Source: Salinivirgaceae bacterium
GTDB taxonomy: Bacteria > Bacteroidota > Bacteroidia > Bacteroidales > SZUA-534
Length of the DNA: 64,000 nt
Direction of reading: 5' to 3'
Assembly: GCA_016284875.1 (NCBI GenBank)
Contig: JAEEPS010000005.1
Location: 1-64,000 of the forward strand
Below the pieces are notes generated by a model. That model was not told where the DNA came from. It saw only the letters and a program-made list of their open reading frames with translations, and did not search any database. The position numbers and the translations under genes were made by a program. Positions 8,977-18,188 of the stretch are shown here, one piece after another. Numbering within the stretch: position 1 is the first letter of the stretch; each line of letters opens with the position of its first letter.

Positions 8977-11478
8977 TCAATACACCATCACGCGTTTGGC
9001 CTCACCAGTGGCCTTGTTACGCAAGATGTAGATGCCACGCTCGAACTTGGTTGACAGCATGGTGTTGTCGCCATTGCTGATTTCAACGGTTCCGCGGTAA
9101 ACACCCATCACGGTGAATACGTCGAATACTCCGTCTGTGGCAGCCAATTCTTCGTCGATGCTGGTAGTCGGCTTAGTCTCCTCTTTCGGTTCCTCAACTG
9201 GCTCAGTGCTGAATATCACCTTATCAATATTGCCGTTAGAGCCTTCGATAGCAAGTTTCAACGTATGCTGTCCTGCAGGCAACTCAACCAAAGTCTCACC
9301 CTTGACAAGTTTGTAAGTATCCCAACTGTTGTTGCCAGTTTGCGGAATGTTGATTTTGCCGGTAACATCCACATCGTCAACATACAAGCGGAATGCTGCT
9401 CCGGTTGTGCCTGACGATACCATAGCGCCCCAGTAGTATTTCTGAGCATTTTCGACATTAACTGTATAAAGCAGCCATTCACCTGAATTGGTATAGCCAA
9501 TTGCTTTGCCACCGTTGCCTTTGACAACATCAACACCCTCCGATGTGCGGAACGAAGCATCGCCCTGGTTATCAGAATCGTTATCATTATAAGTCTGAGC
9601 AATCCAGCCTTGACGTGCTTTATCGTACTCCTCGGTTTCAATAGTACCCGGAATTACAGCGGCAGTGCTGTTGTATGGCTGAGTAAACACTTCGTCACCC
9701 GTAGCAGGTTCGAATGTCACATAGTCGATGTTGCACGATGAGCCTTCAATTCTGAGGCACAGATTGTAGGTTCCGACAGGCATTGCTACTCTGGTACGTC
9801 CCTTGATTTCGGTGTAAGTACCCCAAGAGTTATTGCCAGTTTGCGGAACATTGATGCGATCTGTTAAATCGGTGTCACCCATATAGATACGGAAGGCCGA
9901 ACCAGATGTTCCTGAAGCAACTCTTGCGGTGAATATCATATACTGCTCTTTCTCAACTTTAACTGTGTATTGCAGCCATTCGCCAGAATACGTCCAGCCG
10001 ACAACCCAACCGTCGCCATCATTTTTGTCAATATCAACGTCAGATGTTCGGTACTCGTTACTGCCGCTGTTGCCTTCGTCGCTGTCGCTGTAAGCAATGG
10101 TGTTTTCTCCCTCATCAAAGTCCTCGGCCTCAAGTTTGCCGGGGAGTGCAATCGGTGTGTTCTTGAACGGTTTTGCCGGTTCGCAAGCCTTGATAGTGCA
10201 ACTTCGCTCAAAGATTGTGCTGCTCACACTGCTGAGAGCCTGCATTTTAAATGTGTAACTACCAACTTCTATCGGACTCCAATTAAGTTCAATAGCAGTA
10301 GTGTCGTATTTTGCAAACAGAACCGTATCACCATTAAATCCTTGATAAAGACGTATTTCTGCAATTGTGTCGTTGGCACTCGATGCCTTACCTTTAATAA
10401 TGGTTGTGTCACCCAAAAGCATTATGTTCGACTGCGGGGTGAGGAAGGCATAGTCACTTGCCACATTGATAAGCGGGCTTTTTGCGTTGATAGCGGCATC
10501 AGTCTGCAAATACTCTCGCAGCCATTTCAGCGCAGGACGCTCCACTCCGTTCTTAATCAAGCCCGATGCGCCCTTTACATCGCCATCATCAACCCAAGTT
10601 GAGCCGAAGATATATCCCCAAAGAGTAACACCTGCCACATAGTCGGCCTCCCACATAATCGGGAACTGCTCCTGATAGCGTTTCAATTGAATGTCATCAT
10701 CGGCTTTGTTGATGTCGTATTCTGAAATGAAAATTGGCAACTGCACTCCATCGTGCACTTTTTCAAGTGCTTCCTTAAAATCTGCACCCGACATATCGTT
10801 CAAATCGTGCGATTGGCAGCCGGCAGCATCAATCGGACCTCCGGCGGCTTTGATACTATTTATGACCTTGATATATTCATCAGTATCCCATTGGAATGTG
10901 TTGTAATCGTTGTAGATAAGCACAGCTTTCGGCCAACGCTCGCGAGCCATTACGAAAGCTTTAGCAAGCCAATCGTAACCGGTTTTTCCCGGACCGCCAA
11001 GAGCCTGAACGATTTGGGTCATTTGGTACGGCGAATGGTAATTGCCTTGTCCATTATTTCCTTTGACAGCCTCGTTTGCCACATCAATATATTCCAAATC
11101 GGGAAATTCCTTGGCCACCGCATCAAACCAACGGGTTATGGCCTTCAGTGTCTCATCGGCATTTAACTGCTGCAAATAACTAGGAATCTGTGCTCCCCAA
11201 AGCAATGCATGGAACTTGAATTTAAAACCATGTTCCTTGCAATATTCGTACTCACGCCTGGCTGTACTGAAGTCAAACACTCCTTGTTGGCGTTCAATCG
11301 ACTCCCATTTGGTCTCGTTCTCCGGGGTGAGCTGGTCCCAATACTTAGGGAAATCATCACGAATCTGCCCCATTGTGGTGATGTTGCCCAAAAACTTGTT
11401 CGGGTTGTAGTTCATCTGCGCCTGGCTGGTCATTGCTCCGGCCATTAGCAGCAACATCAGTGTGCTTTTAATCCTCAT
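8977..11478 (-). CDS. Secreted GH10 endo-beta-1,4-xylanase with two CBM6 modules and T9SS sorting domain
   Basis: 833 residues. Signal peptide 1-20. The GH10 barrel (~25-330) has the acid/base Glu in VANEAV (E136) and the nucleophile in FISEYDI (E253). An Ig-like domain (~340-430) follows, then two CBM6-type modules (~445-590 and ~605-745) sharing YSGEW/NSGEW, the block PQTGNNSW and the ending (S)xxNIDxVxF. The C terminus (~780-833), with DVFTVMGVYRG, RGIYILRN and KRVMVY, is a type A T9SS sorting domain. It should cleave xylan outside the cell or at its surface. It stands alone: no SusC/SusD pair or other glycosidase is beside it. Its own terminator is at 8928-8955. Confidence 0.92.
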   Translation of the reverse strand: MRIKSTLMLLLMAGAMTSQAQMNYNPNKFLGNITTMGQIRDDFPKYWDQLTPENETKWESIERQQGVFDFSTARREYEYCKEHGFKFKFHALLWGAQIPSYLQQLNADETLKAITRWFDAVAKEFPDLEYIDVANEAVKGNNGQGNYHSPYQMTQIVQALGGPGKTGYDWLAKAFVMARERWPKAVLIYNDYNTFQWDTDEYIKVINSIKAAGGPIDAAGCQSHDLNDMSGADFKEALEKVHDGVQLPIFISEYDINKADDDIQLKRYQEQFPIMWEADYVAGVTLWGYIFGSTWVDDGDVKGASGLIKNGVERPALKWLREYLQTDAAINAKSPLINVASDYAFLTPQSNIMLLGDTTIIKGKASSANDTIAEIRLYQGFNGDTVLFAKYDTTAIELNWSPIEVGSYTFKMQALSSVSSTIFERSCTIKACEPAKPFKNTPIALPGKLEAEDFDEGENTIAYSDSDEGNSGSNEYRTSDVDIDKNDGDGWVVGWTYSGEWLQYTVKVEKEQYMIFTARVASGTSGSAFRIYMGDTDLTDRINVPQTGNNSWGTYTEIKGRTRVAMPVGTYNLCLRIEGSSCNIDYVTFEPATGDEVFTQPYNSTAAVIPGTIETEEYDKARQGWIAQTYNDNDSDNQGDASFRTSEGVDVVKGNGGKAIGYTNSGEWLLYTVNVENAQKYYWGAMVSSGTTGAAFRLYVDDVDVTGKINIPQTGNNSWDTYKLVKGETLVELPAGQHTLKLAIEGSNGNIDKVIFSTEPVEEPKEETKPTTSIDEELAATDGVFDVFTVMGVYRGTVEISNGDNTMLSTKFERGIYILRNKATGEAKRVMVY

Positions 11479-11577
11479 AATTGTTATTACTTTTTGTGTA
11501 TTAAAGATGTTTTATTAATAAATGTCAAATAAACAATTATTCTTCAGGCAAAGAAAAGAAACATCTACATGAATAAC

Positions 11578-11620
11578 CAAAAGAAAAGCGAAAAATCGAC
11601 CTTTATGGTGAATTTTTCGC
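11578..11620 (-). terminator. Terminator at the end of the polysaccharide locus
   Basis: GCGAAAAAT (11588-11596) pairs with ATTTTTCGC (11612-11620) around a 15-nt loop. On the minus strand the stem is followed by TTTTCTTTTGG. It lies 56 bases after the ligase stop codon and is the first good termination signal downstream of upxY. Confidence 0.55.
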
Positions 11621-11675
11621 CTATCAGATAAATTAACCGCAAGTACGACGGTCGATTTCCTAAAAACGATCAGGT

Positions 11676-13520
11676 TTAATCTGTCTGCAACTCCGATTTT
11701 GCATTATCAACCTTCTCCACAAAAGGCAAGAACGAAAGGAATGCAAACAACGGGAAACTGAAATGGCTGCTTCCGCTGAACATACAGAAAAACATACAAC
11801 ACAAGTACATGATGAAGAATATGCCCAACTGCTTACGTTTCTTCCAATATAGCCACAGACTCATAATCAAGAAGATGATATAAACTACACCGCCAATAAT
11901 TCCCGAATAAAGGAACGACGAAATAATGGGATTATGCGGAAAATCGTGGCGGTCAGGATTGCCATAGAATTTCTCACCATACCATTTCAAATACTTAAAT
12001 CCCTGACCGAAAATCTTCTGTTTAGTATCATAGCGTGTCTGCCAAAGTTCAAGAGCATAGCGCCAGCGGTCGGTACGGGTGTGGGTTAGATAGTTTATTG
12101 TATCCTGAGAAAAATAGTTGTGAATAACACTATCAGGCAACTGGTCAACATAATAAGGCACCCCGAGATTGTCATCGCATGTTAAACGGATGTCTTTAAC
12201 ATCAATAATCGTATTGGGTAATTGTGCATTTAAAAAACAGGTTGGATTCAACTGATCTTTTTCAAAAACATGGCGCACTACACAATTGTTCCAAACACTA
12301 TCTGATGGAGTTATCTCCTTTTTCAGATCCTCAATATACCCTGAACTTTCTTTTACCCACAATCCAACTCTAAATGGTATACCCTCTCCCTGAATAATTC
12401 TATACTTAAAAGAATAAGTGTAATCCACTCCAGACTTATAAAAAATCGGACGTCCTGAATATATTAACGACCACCACCGATCGCTATGTATTTTTTCGAT
12501 TCGTATATATGGCTCGGCCTCATCATTATGCCACGAAACATTTATTGGTTCTCGACGATCTGTCCTCCAACATTTCATTCCTGCCAGTAAATCCCCATTA
12601 TAAAAAAGATTATTACTATCAATACGATCCTTTTTATAATATTTTCTTTGCTGTCGTATATCATATTCCTCAAAAGATATACTATTATCAAAAATAGAAG
12701 ATATCTTATAATACCTTTTCTTGCTATTAATCGACATATCGGGCGTGTAAATTCTTGTGGAAAAAACGACCGCCACAAATACTATCATGATAAATGTAAG
12801 CATCAACGACATATTTAATACCCTTCCCCACTTATATTCTGTACGCTTTATATTTACAATTATCCCTAATGACGTAACAATCAATACGCACAATAAATAC
12901 GCACGCCGAGACATTGCTGCTGCGATGTTTATAAACGATAATATATTAGCAACAAGAAAATGAAGGATACTAAACGGTTTATTAAATAATAACCATGTAG
13001 AAATAATTATTGAAAAAATAAAAAAAAGCGAATAGAAGTTACAATCGTTCACCAATGTGAAACCCTCACCCTCAAAAAGTTTATCACTCAACGGAATGTG
13101 CACGCCTAACATCGTCAACCCGAACCTAACTACAGCTATAACTCCAGCCAACATCGTAAGCAGAAGAATCCATTTCAGCAACGATTCCGTTTTGTCACCC
13201 TCATAATATAAATCTGCAAACGCCACGAAATACAATATCAGCAGCAGATTAACAGTTTCTTTCACCACATTGCTCAATGGCGAGAAATGAGCAAAAAAAG
13301 AAGCAATGATCAACAACGGCAGCAATAATTTTCTCCATTTAGACTTTTCAAAGCCATTTTTGAACAACCAATATGCAGAATAAACAACGCAAGGCACAAT
13401 CAGCAAGAAGAACAAATACTTATAGCCGATGAACACTGTACGACAAAAAAATAATGCCAAACATAAAGGCATTATTTTTTCGAATGCACGCTCACATTCT
13501 ATGTAATTCAATTTTAGCAT
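11676..13520 (-). CDS. O-antigen ligase/polymerase-like membrane protein with a jelly-roll domain in its large loop
   Basis: 614 residues, about eleven or twelve membrane helices in two blocks (~10-265 and ~530-600). Between them lies a periplasmic region of over 200 residues. WaaL/Wzy-type ligases always have one large periplasmic loop, but here it includes a segment (~325-470) patterned like a CBM4_9 carbohydrate-binding jelly roll: NNLFYNGDL, then W residues, YTYSFKYRI and an ending VKDIRL. After it comes a typical ligase stretch with RWRYALELW and DFPHNPI. Predicted role: transfer of finished glycan to lipid A core or another acceptor. It is the last gene of the locus and its start is one base from the yraN stop. 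Ligase versus polymerase cannot be settled, but an EpsG-like polymerase already exists at 22064-23233. Confidence 0.75.
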   Translation of the reverse strand: MLKLNYIECERAFEKIMPLCLALFFCRTVFIGYKYLFFLLIVPCVVYSAYWLFKNGFEKSKWRKLLLPLLIIASFFAHFSPLSNVVKETVNLLLILYFVAFADLYYEGDKTESLLKWILLLTMLAGVIAVVRFGLTMLGVHIPLSDKLFEGEGFTLVNDCNFYSLFFIFSIIISTWLLFNKPFSILHFLVANILSFINIAAAMSRRAYLLCVLIVTSLGIIVNIKRTEYKWGRVLNMSLMLTFIMIVFVAVVFSTRIYTPDMSINSKKRYYKISSIFDNSISFEEYDIRQQRKYYKKDRIDSNNLFYNGDLLAGMKCWRTDRREPINVSWHNDEAEPYIRIEKIHSDRWWSLIYSGRPIFYKSGVDYTYSFKYRIIQGEGIPFRVGLWVKESSGYIEDLKKEITPSDSVWNNCVVRHVFEKDQLNPTCFLNAQLPNTIIDVKDIRLTCDDNLGVPYYVDQLPDSVIHNYFSQDTINYLTHTRTDRWRYALELWQTRYDTKQKIFGQGFKYLKWYGEKFYGNPDRHDFPHNPIISSFLYSGIIGGVVYIIFLIMSLWLYWKKRKQLGIFFIMYLCCMFFCMFSGSSHFSFPLFAFLSFLPFVEKVDNAKSELQTD

Positions 13521-13901
13521 TTAATAAGTCCTTACTCTCGGATAGTAGGCATTCTCAATATGCTCAACTTCCATAACTACCCCGTTTTTATGAAGCACGG
13601 ATATTACATCAAGCCGAGCCTCCTCTGTTCTGCGGAACCGACGCATATATCCACTGGCAACACTAACAATGAATTTCTGCTTTTGATAGTTTACAGCCTC
13701 TTGAGGCGACACGAGATAGTTGACCGCACGAGTTTTCACCTCAACAAACGCAACAACATCACCTTTTAGCGCGATAATATCCACTTCAAGATGGCCAATA
13801 CGATAGTTGCGTTCTAAGATTTTGTAACCTTTCTGAATTAAAAGATTCGCTGCAGCGTCTTCACCGAGTTTGCCTATTTCTTGGTTGGTCAATTGTGTCA
13901 T
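13521..13901 (-). CDS. yraN: YraN/UPF0102 family endonuclease-like protein
   Basis: 126 residues with the family core: GKLGEDAAANLLIQKGYKILERNYR at the N terminus, then GHLEVDIIALKGDVVAFVEVKTR with the Asp and the ExK motif of Holliday-resolvase-like nuclease folds. The length is normal. Family function is unproven. It is a core gene in many Bacteroidota and looks out of place between phosphonate synthesis and the O-antigen ligase; the neighbouring gaps are only 0-6 bases, so it is co-transcribed with them. Confidence 0.88.
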   Translation of the reverse strand: MTQLTNQEIGKLGEDAAANLLIQKGYKILERNYRIGHLEVDIIALKGDVVAFVEVKTRAVNYLVSPQEAVNYQKQKFIVSVASGYMRRFRRTEEARLDVISVLHKNGVVMEVEHIENAYYPRVRTY

Positions 13902-13907
13902 CTACAT

Positions 13908-15023
13908 CTACAACTTTATGCTGTACTCTTTTAAAGCATCTTTCAAAACGACAAAGAAATCCTCAATATCTTTAACGTCAATGGTACCTAACGCACAAAG
14001 GCGGAAGGTGTTTGTGGTTGAAATCTTACCGGGATAAATTGTAAATCCGCGTTGGTAGCAATAATCATGTACTTTCTCAAAACTCCAATTAGGATCATCG
14101 GGATATTTTACTGACACAACAAGTCCGGACTCTATTTTTGGATCAATAACAGTTTTGAATCCCAACTCGGTAACCCCCTCGCGGATTGCTTCATAAACCC
14201 TGCGATGACGAGCGAATTTAGCCTCCTCCCCAACCTCAAAATACTCTTTCAATGCCTGAATAGTTGCATAAATAGTCTGTACAGGAGGTGTGAAGTGCAT
14301 CTCTCCGGTTTTCTCAAAGTATTCATATTGCAAATACAAATTGCAATAATATGAACGTGTGGGATAATTTTTTGACGCCTTGATAATGTCAGTTTTCCCA
14401 ATGATAAAAGAAAGCCCTGACATCGCCATCAACCCTTTTTGAGCTGATGCCATACAAAAATCGACATTGTCTTTTACGACATCAAGCGGAATCATTCCTA
14501 ATGATGACGTTGTATCGCTGACAAAAATAGCCCCGTATTGGTGAGCCAAAGCGCCTATTTCACGAATAGGATTTAACACTCCCGTTCCCGTTTCGTGATG
14601 ACAACAATAAACAACCGCCACATCAGGATTGTCTTTCAATGTTTGTTCAACAACCGTAAGATCCGGTTGCTCAAAAACACTACTCTTTAAATCGATATGG
14701 GGAATATGGTACATTTGACATACCTCGACAGCACGGGTATTATAAGCGCCATTATTAACCACTAATACTTTTTTGCCCTCAGGGACAAGTGAATTAATAC
14801 AAATATCAATGTTAATCGTACCCGACCCGCAGAAAAGCACTGAAGTGTATTCATTTTCAGGTGCATGAACCACCTTCTGCAAATCAGATCGGAGTCCCTT
14901 CATCAACCCCGCAAATTCTTGCTCTCTCGGACAAATATCGGGAACAACCTGGGCTAATTTAACCGTGTCAGTAGTCGTTGCCGGTCCGGGATTTAATAAT
15001 ACATTTCTTTTAATACTCATCAT
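13908..15023 (-). CDS. phnW: 2-aminoethylphosphonate:pyruvate transaminase
   Basis: 371 residues, class V PLP aminotransferase. Visible features: N-terminal LLNPGPATTT, the Gly-rich SVLFCGSGTINIDICI block, CCHHETGTGVLNP, the Asp in VSDTTSSLG and the PLP lysine in ASAQKGLMAMSG. PhnW interconverts phosphonoacetaldehyde with alanine and AEP with pyruvate. Its place after PEP mutase and phosphonopyruvate decarboxylase, with no phosphonatase, indicates the biosynthetic direction (making AEP). It follows the cytidylyltransferase gene by 2 bases. Two adjacent ATGs are possible starts; the first is used. Confidence 0.9.
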   Translation of the reverse strand: MMSIKRNVLLNPGPATTTDTVKLAQVVPDICPREQEFAGLMKGLRSDLQKVVHAPENEYTSVLFCGSGTINIDICINSLVPEGKKVLVVNNGAYNTRAVEVCQMYHIPHIDLKSSVFEQPDLTVVEQTLKDNPDVAVVYCCHHETGTGVLNPIREIGALAHQYGAIFVSDTTSSLGMIPLDVVKDNVDFCMASAQKGLMAMSGLSFIIGKTDIIKASKNYPTRSYYCNLYLQYEYFEKTGEMHFTPPVQTIYATIQALKEYFEVGEEAKFARHRRVYEAIREGVTELGFKTVIDPKIESGLVVSVKYPDDPNWSFEKVHDYCYQRGFTIYPGKISTTNTFRLCALGTIDVKDIEDFFVVLKDALKEYSIKL

Positions 15024-15025
15024 AA

Positions 15026-15745
15026 CTAAATAAACTTTAAAATGTGTTTTTCTGCATATTCCAAATCGTCCGTGTCATCAATTTCATACCATTTAAGACC
15101 GTCAATCTTTAGAACATAAACTTTCATAATGTTTTGTGACATAGAGAGCAATTCGTATTCATACCCCATTTTGGGTTGGTTTTCTACTTTATGAGAATAA
15201 TCTTCAACCATAGTTCGGTAGAATTTATTGGATAACTTATGAATACCAACCAACTCTCCTTTTGCATCCAACTCAGTTTCAACTGTAGAGCAACGAGTTA
15301 GCCTATTGTCCGGACCATATTCAACATAATATTGATCCTGAAACTTGGTGACGGGTGTAATCAACATCACATCAGGCTCTGAACAATTTTGCAACTCTGT
15401 TATCGCTTTTTTCTCAAAGACGAGATCTGACTCCAAAAGCAAAAAATCATTGTCACCAATTACCTCCCGACAATTGTAAAGAGTATACATGCTATTTGTC
15501 TCTGAATAACGCGGACTGAAAACGCATTCTATTTGTGGATACTGAGTTTTCAATGCTTCGTATTTTTCCTTGCGATAGCCTGTACCCATTATGATACGAT
15601 TTATTCCACAACTAATCAATGTGTTAACACTACGTTCTATCATTGAAATTCCGCCACACTCAATAAATCCCTTGGGTATTTGCTCGGTATATTTTCCAAA
15701 ACGAGTACCCATTCCCGCTGCCATTATTACTGCTGTAGTTACCAT
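15026..15745 (-). CDS. pntC: CTP:2-aminoethylphosphonate cytidylyltransferase (PntC/LicC type)
   Basis: 239 residues, GT-A fold nucleotidyltransferase. The N-terminal pyrophosphorylase loop reads MAAGMGTRFG...PKGFI; SETNSMYTLY and LLLESDLVFE match the substrate and metal-binding parts of the LicC choline-phosphate cytidylyltransferase family. Located between phosphonopyruvate decarboxylase and AEP transaminase, it most likely forms CMP-AEP, the activated donor for glycan or lipid modification, rather than CDP-choline. Gaps to neighbours are 2 and 4 bases. Specificity for AEP is inferred from context. Confidence 0.8.
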   Translation of the reverse strand: MVTTAVIMAAGMGTRFGKYTEQIPKGFIECGGISMIERSVNTLISCGINRIIMGTGYRKEKYEALKTQYPQIECVFSPRYSETNSMYTLYNCREVIGDNDFLLLESDLVFEKKAITELQNCSEPDVMLITPVTKFQDQYYVEYGPDNRLTRCSTVETELDAKGELVGIHKLSNKFYRTMVEDYSHKVENQPKMGYEYELLSMSQNIMKVYVLKIDGLKWYEIDDTDDLEYAEKHILKFI

Positions 15746-15749
15746 GATG

Positions 15750-16874
15750 TTATTTCTTCAAAAATCCCATTAATGCGTTTTTGTTTTCCTTCGGTGTTGT
15801 TGTCGGACGTCCCAAATCCTTACGGTTGCCCTTCTTTACTTTGACTTCAACCAAAACCGGGCCGTCTTGAACTGCAAGGTTAGAAAGTTGATTCTCTAAT
15901 TCCTCCTTATTGTCAACACTTATTGTTGATTTATAGCCAACCGCCTTTGCTATTGCAGGCAAATTGATTTTTAAACCGACTGTCGGTTGACCGCCAACAC
16001 TGTCGTGTGCACCATTATTGAAAACTACATGAACGAAGTTTTTAGGTTTCTTATCAGCCACAATAGCCATGCTGCCCATGTGCATAATAGTCGCTCCGTC
16101 ACCATCGAAACACCAAACGCGCCGCTCTGGTTGAGCCAAAGCTATGCCAAGAGCAATTTGAGAAGCATGTCCCATACTGCCAACTGTAAGGAAATCTCGT
16201 TCATGTCCTTGGCCTTTTGATTCGCGATACTCAAATAGTTCGCGACTTATCATGCCTGTTGTGCTTACAATGCAATCTCTTTCACCAAGAACAGCGGCAA
16301 CCGTCTGAATGGCCTCTTCACGACTCATGGTATAACCATTCTGTTCATTGGCTTGCAGTTTATAATCCTCAAATGTATCTTTCTCTATCACCAAAGCATA
16401 CACCTCATTCCGGTTTAGCGCATCAATTGCTTCAACAATCTGCTTTTGCGCTTTATCTTCCTCTTTGCTCAACACATCATAATTGATCCCCATTGTATTA
16501 AGCAACCCTGTAGTCACCTTGCCTTGCTTAATATGCTGAGGCTCGTCATGCACTCCGGGCCTGCCTCGCCAACCGATAAGCAATAGAACTGGTATGTTAT
16601 ACACTTCCGGATCGGTAAGAGATGCAATAGGATTAATAATATTACCCTCGCCACTATTCTGCATATAAACACAAGCAGGATGACCTGTCGCCAGATAATG
16701 ACCTGAAGCCAAACCTATTGCAGCACCCTCATTGGCAGCAATAATATTGTGCTGTGCATCCAAATGGTCGGTGATGTAAGCACAAATGTTTTTCAACAAT
16801 GAATCGGGAACTCCCGCAAAGCAGTCAATATTGTTGGAAATCAATAAGTCGATAAAAAATGATGGTTTTATCAT
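15750..16874 (-). CDS. ppd: Phosphonopyruvate decarboxylase
   Basis: 374 residues, a thiamine-diphosphate enzyme. N-terminal domain: FFIDLLISNNIDCFAGVPDSLL and the catalytic Glu region AANEGAAIGLASGHYLATG. C-terminal domain: the TPP-binding motif GDGATIMHMG...NNGAHDSVGGQ. It decarboxylates phosphonopyruvate to phosphonoacetaldehyde, the step that makes the thermodynamically unfavourable PEP mutase reaction go forward. It is directly downstream (7 bases) of the PEP mutase gene. Length and motifs are those of full-length Ppd. Confidence 0.93.
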   Translation of the reverse strand: MIKPSFFIDLLISNNIDCFAGVPDSLLKNICAYITDHLDAQHNIIAANEGAAIGLASGHYLATGHPACVYMQNSGEGNIINPIASLTDPEVYNIPVLLLIGWRGRPGVHDEPQHIKQGKVTTGLLNTMGINYDVLSKEEDKAQKQIVEAIDALNRNEVYALVIEKDTFEDYKLQANEQNGYTMSREEAIQTVAAVLGERDCIVSTTGMISRELFEYRESKGQGHERDFLTVGSMGHASQIALGIALAQPERRVWCFDGDGATIMHMGSMAIVADKKPKNFVHVVFNNGAHDSVGGQPTVGLKINLPAIAKAVGYKSTISVDNKEELENQLSNLAVQDGPVLVEVKVKKGNRKDLGRPTTTPKENKNALMGFLKK

Positions 16875-16881
16875 CTGAATA

Positions 16882-18183
16882 TTATTTTGTTCCAGGTATA
16901 AGTTCTAATATTTCTTTGATAGGCATGCACATGTCGTTGACTTCTAACGAACGCTCGGCCTGTAAGATTGTTTCTGCGCATTTTTTCATAGCAGGATAAG
17001 AGGCTCGGAGCATATGATTAGCATAAATAATAATATTTGCTCCCCATTCACCTAATTCTTTTTCGGTAAATTGGTTGTATGTAGTAGGAACAAGCACTAT
17101 TGGGATGTTCTTATAAACCTCGCGGAATTTTGCGCAGAACTCTTTGATATCCATTCCACTTTTATCCTTAGAATGAATCATAACGCCATCTGCGCCTGCC
17201 TTAACTGCCGCAAATGCCTTGGTAATTGCCTCATCAACGCTATATCCCGCAATAATTTCTTCAATGCGGGCAATTATCATAAAGTCTTTTGTAACCTGAG
17301 CACGTTTTCCTGCACTGATTTTTTCACAAAACTCTTCTTCGGTAGCCAAAACTTGTTTCGCCTCAGTTCCAAACAATGAGTTTTTCTTCAATCCTTTTTT
17401 ATCTTCTATGATTACAGCACTTACACCATTGCGTTCCAAAGTTCTGACCGTGAATACAAAATGTTCAGGAATATCGCCCGTATCACCATCATAAATAATT
17501 GGTTTAGTGGTACATTCAAGAATATCGGTAAGCGATTGCATACGAGTTGTTAAATCTACGGCCTCAATATCAGGTTTACCTTTCGAAGTTGAGTCGGTCA
17601 ATGAAGATGACCACATACCGTCAAATTGATGTACTCCATCTTCTTTAATAACCTCTGCGTGTTCTGCAATAAGTCCAGAAAGTCCAGAATGAGCTTCAAG
17701 GATTCTAACAATGGATTTTGCTGCAAGAAGACGACGCAAGGCGGCTCGGCGAATATCAGGTGTTGTACCTATACTTTTGGCATTTTCGGCCAATGCAGTC
17801 GAATTAATACCTTGTGTATAAGGTATTTCAATAATTTGTCCACCCCACTCTTTCATCACCGTGAAGCATTCTTCGCGGATAGCGGAAAGATAATTAGATT
17901 TCCAATCATCACCATGAATCATAAAGTCGGGTTTATACTTTTTAAGGTTTTCTACATAACTCCATTCTTCTTGCGGAACAACCCTAGAAACACCTTTTAT
18001 GTTTTCTACAACTTGTTTACGCTGTTCGTAAGTAAGATACGGCAAACGTTTATGAGTGACAATTGCGCCGTCTGTAAGAAGCCCAATAGTTAAATCGCCG
18101 TACTTTGCGCCTTCATTGATAATGTTGATAATACCGGGATGAATAATATCACCGGTTATTCCAAGATAAACTGTTTGAGACAT
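16882..18183 (-). CDS. pepM: Phosphoenolpyruvate mutase fused to a cytidylyltransferase-like domain
   Basis: 433 residues. Residues ~1-130 are a TagD-type nucleotidyltransferase fold; ~150-433 are PEP mutase of the isocitrate lyase superfamily, with YDGDTGD (231-237) and the diagnostic EDKKGLKKNSLFG (260-272). The mutase rearranges PEP to phosphonopyruvate, the committing step of phosphonate synthesis. The N-terminal domain is odd: the family motif HxGH reads HPGI here, with Ile18 (codon ATT at 18130-18132) where the second catalytic His is expected, so this half may be inactive. The separate PntC at 15026-15745 could supply nucleotidyl transfer. It starts 5 bases after the phosphatase-like lipoprotein gene. 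Confidence 0.9.
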   Translation of the reverse strand: MSQTVYLGITGDIIHPGIINIINEGAKYGDLTIGLLTDGAIVTHKRLPYLTYEQRKQVVENIKGVSRVVPQEEWSYVENLKKYKPDFMIHGDDWKSNYLSAIREECFTVMKEWGGQIIEIPYTQGINSTALAENAKSIGTTPDIRRAALRRLLAAKSIVRILEAHSGLSGLIAEHAEVIKEDGVHQFDGMWSSSLTDSTSKGKPDIEAVDLTTRMQSLTDILECTTKPIIYDGDTGDIPEHFVFTVRTLERNGVSAVIIEDKKGLKKNSLFGTEAKQVLATEEEFCEKISAGKRAQVTKDFMIIARIEEIIAGYSVDEAITKAFAAVKAGADGVMIHSKDKSGMDIKEFCAKFREVYKNIPIVLVPTTYNQFTEKELGEWGANIIIYANHMLRASYPAMKKCAETILQAERSLEVNDMCMPIKEILELIPGTK

Positions 18184-18188
18184 ATATA

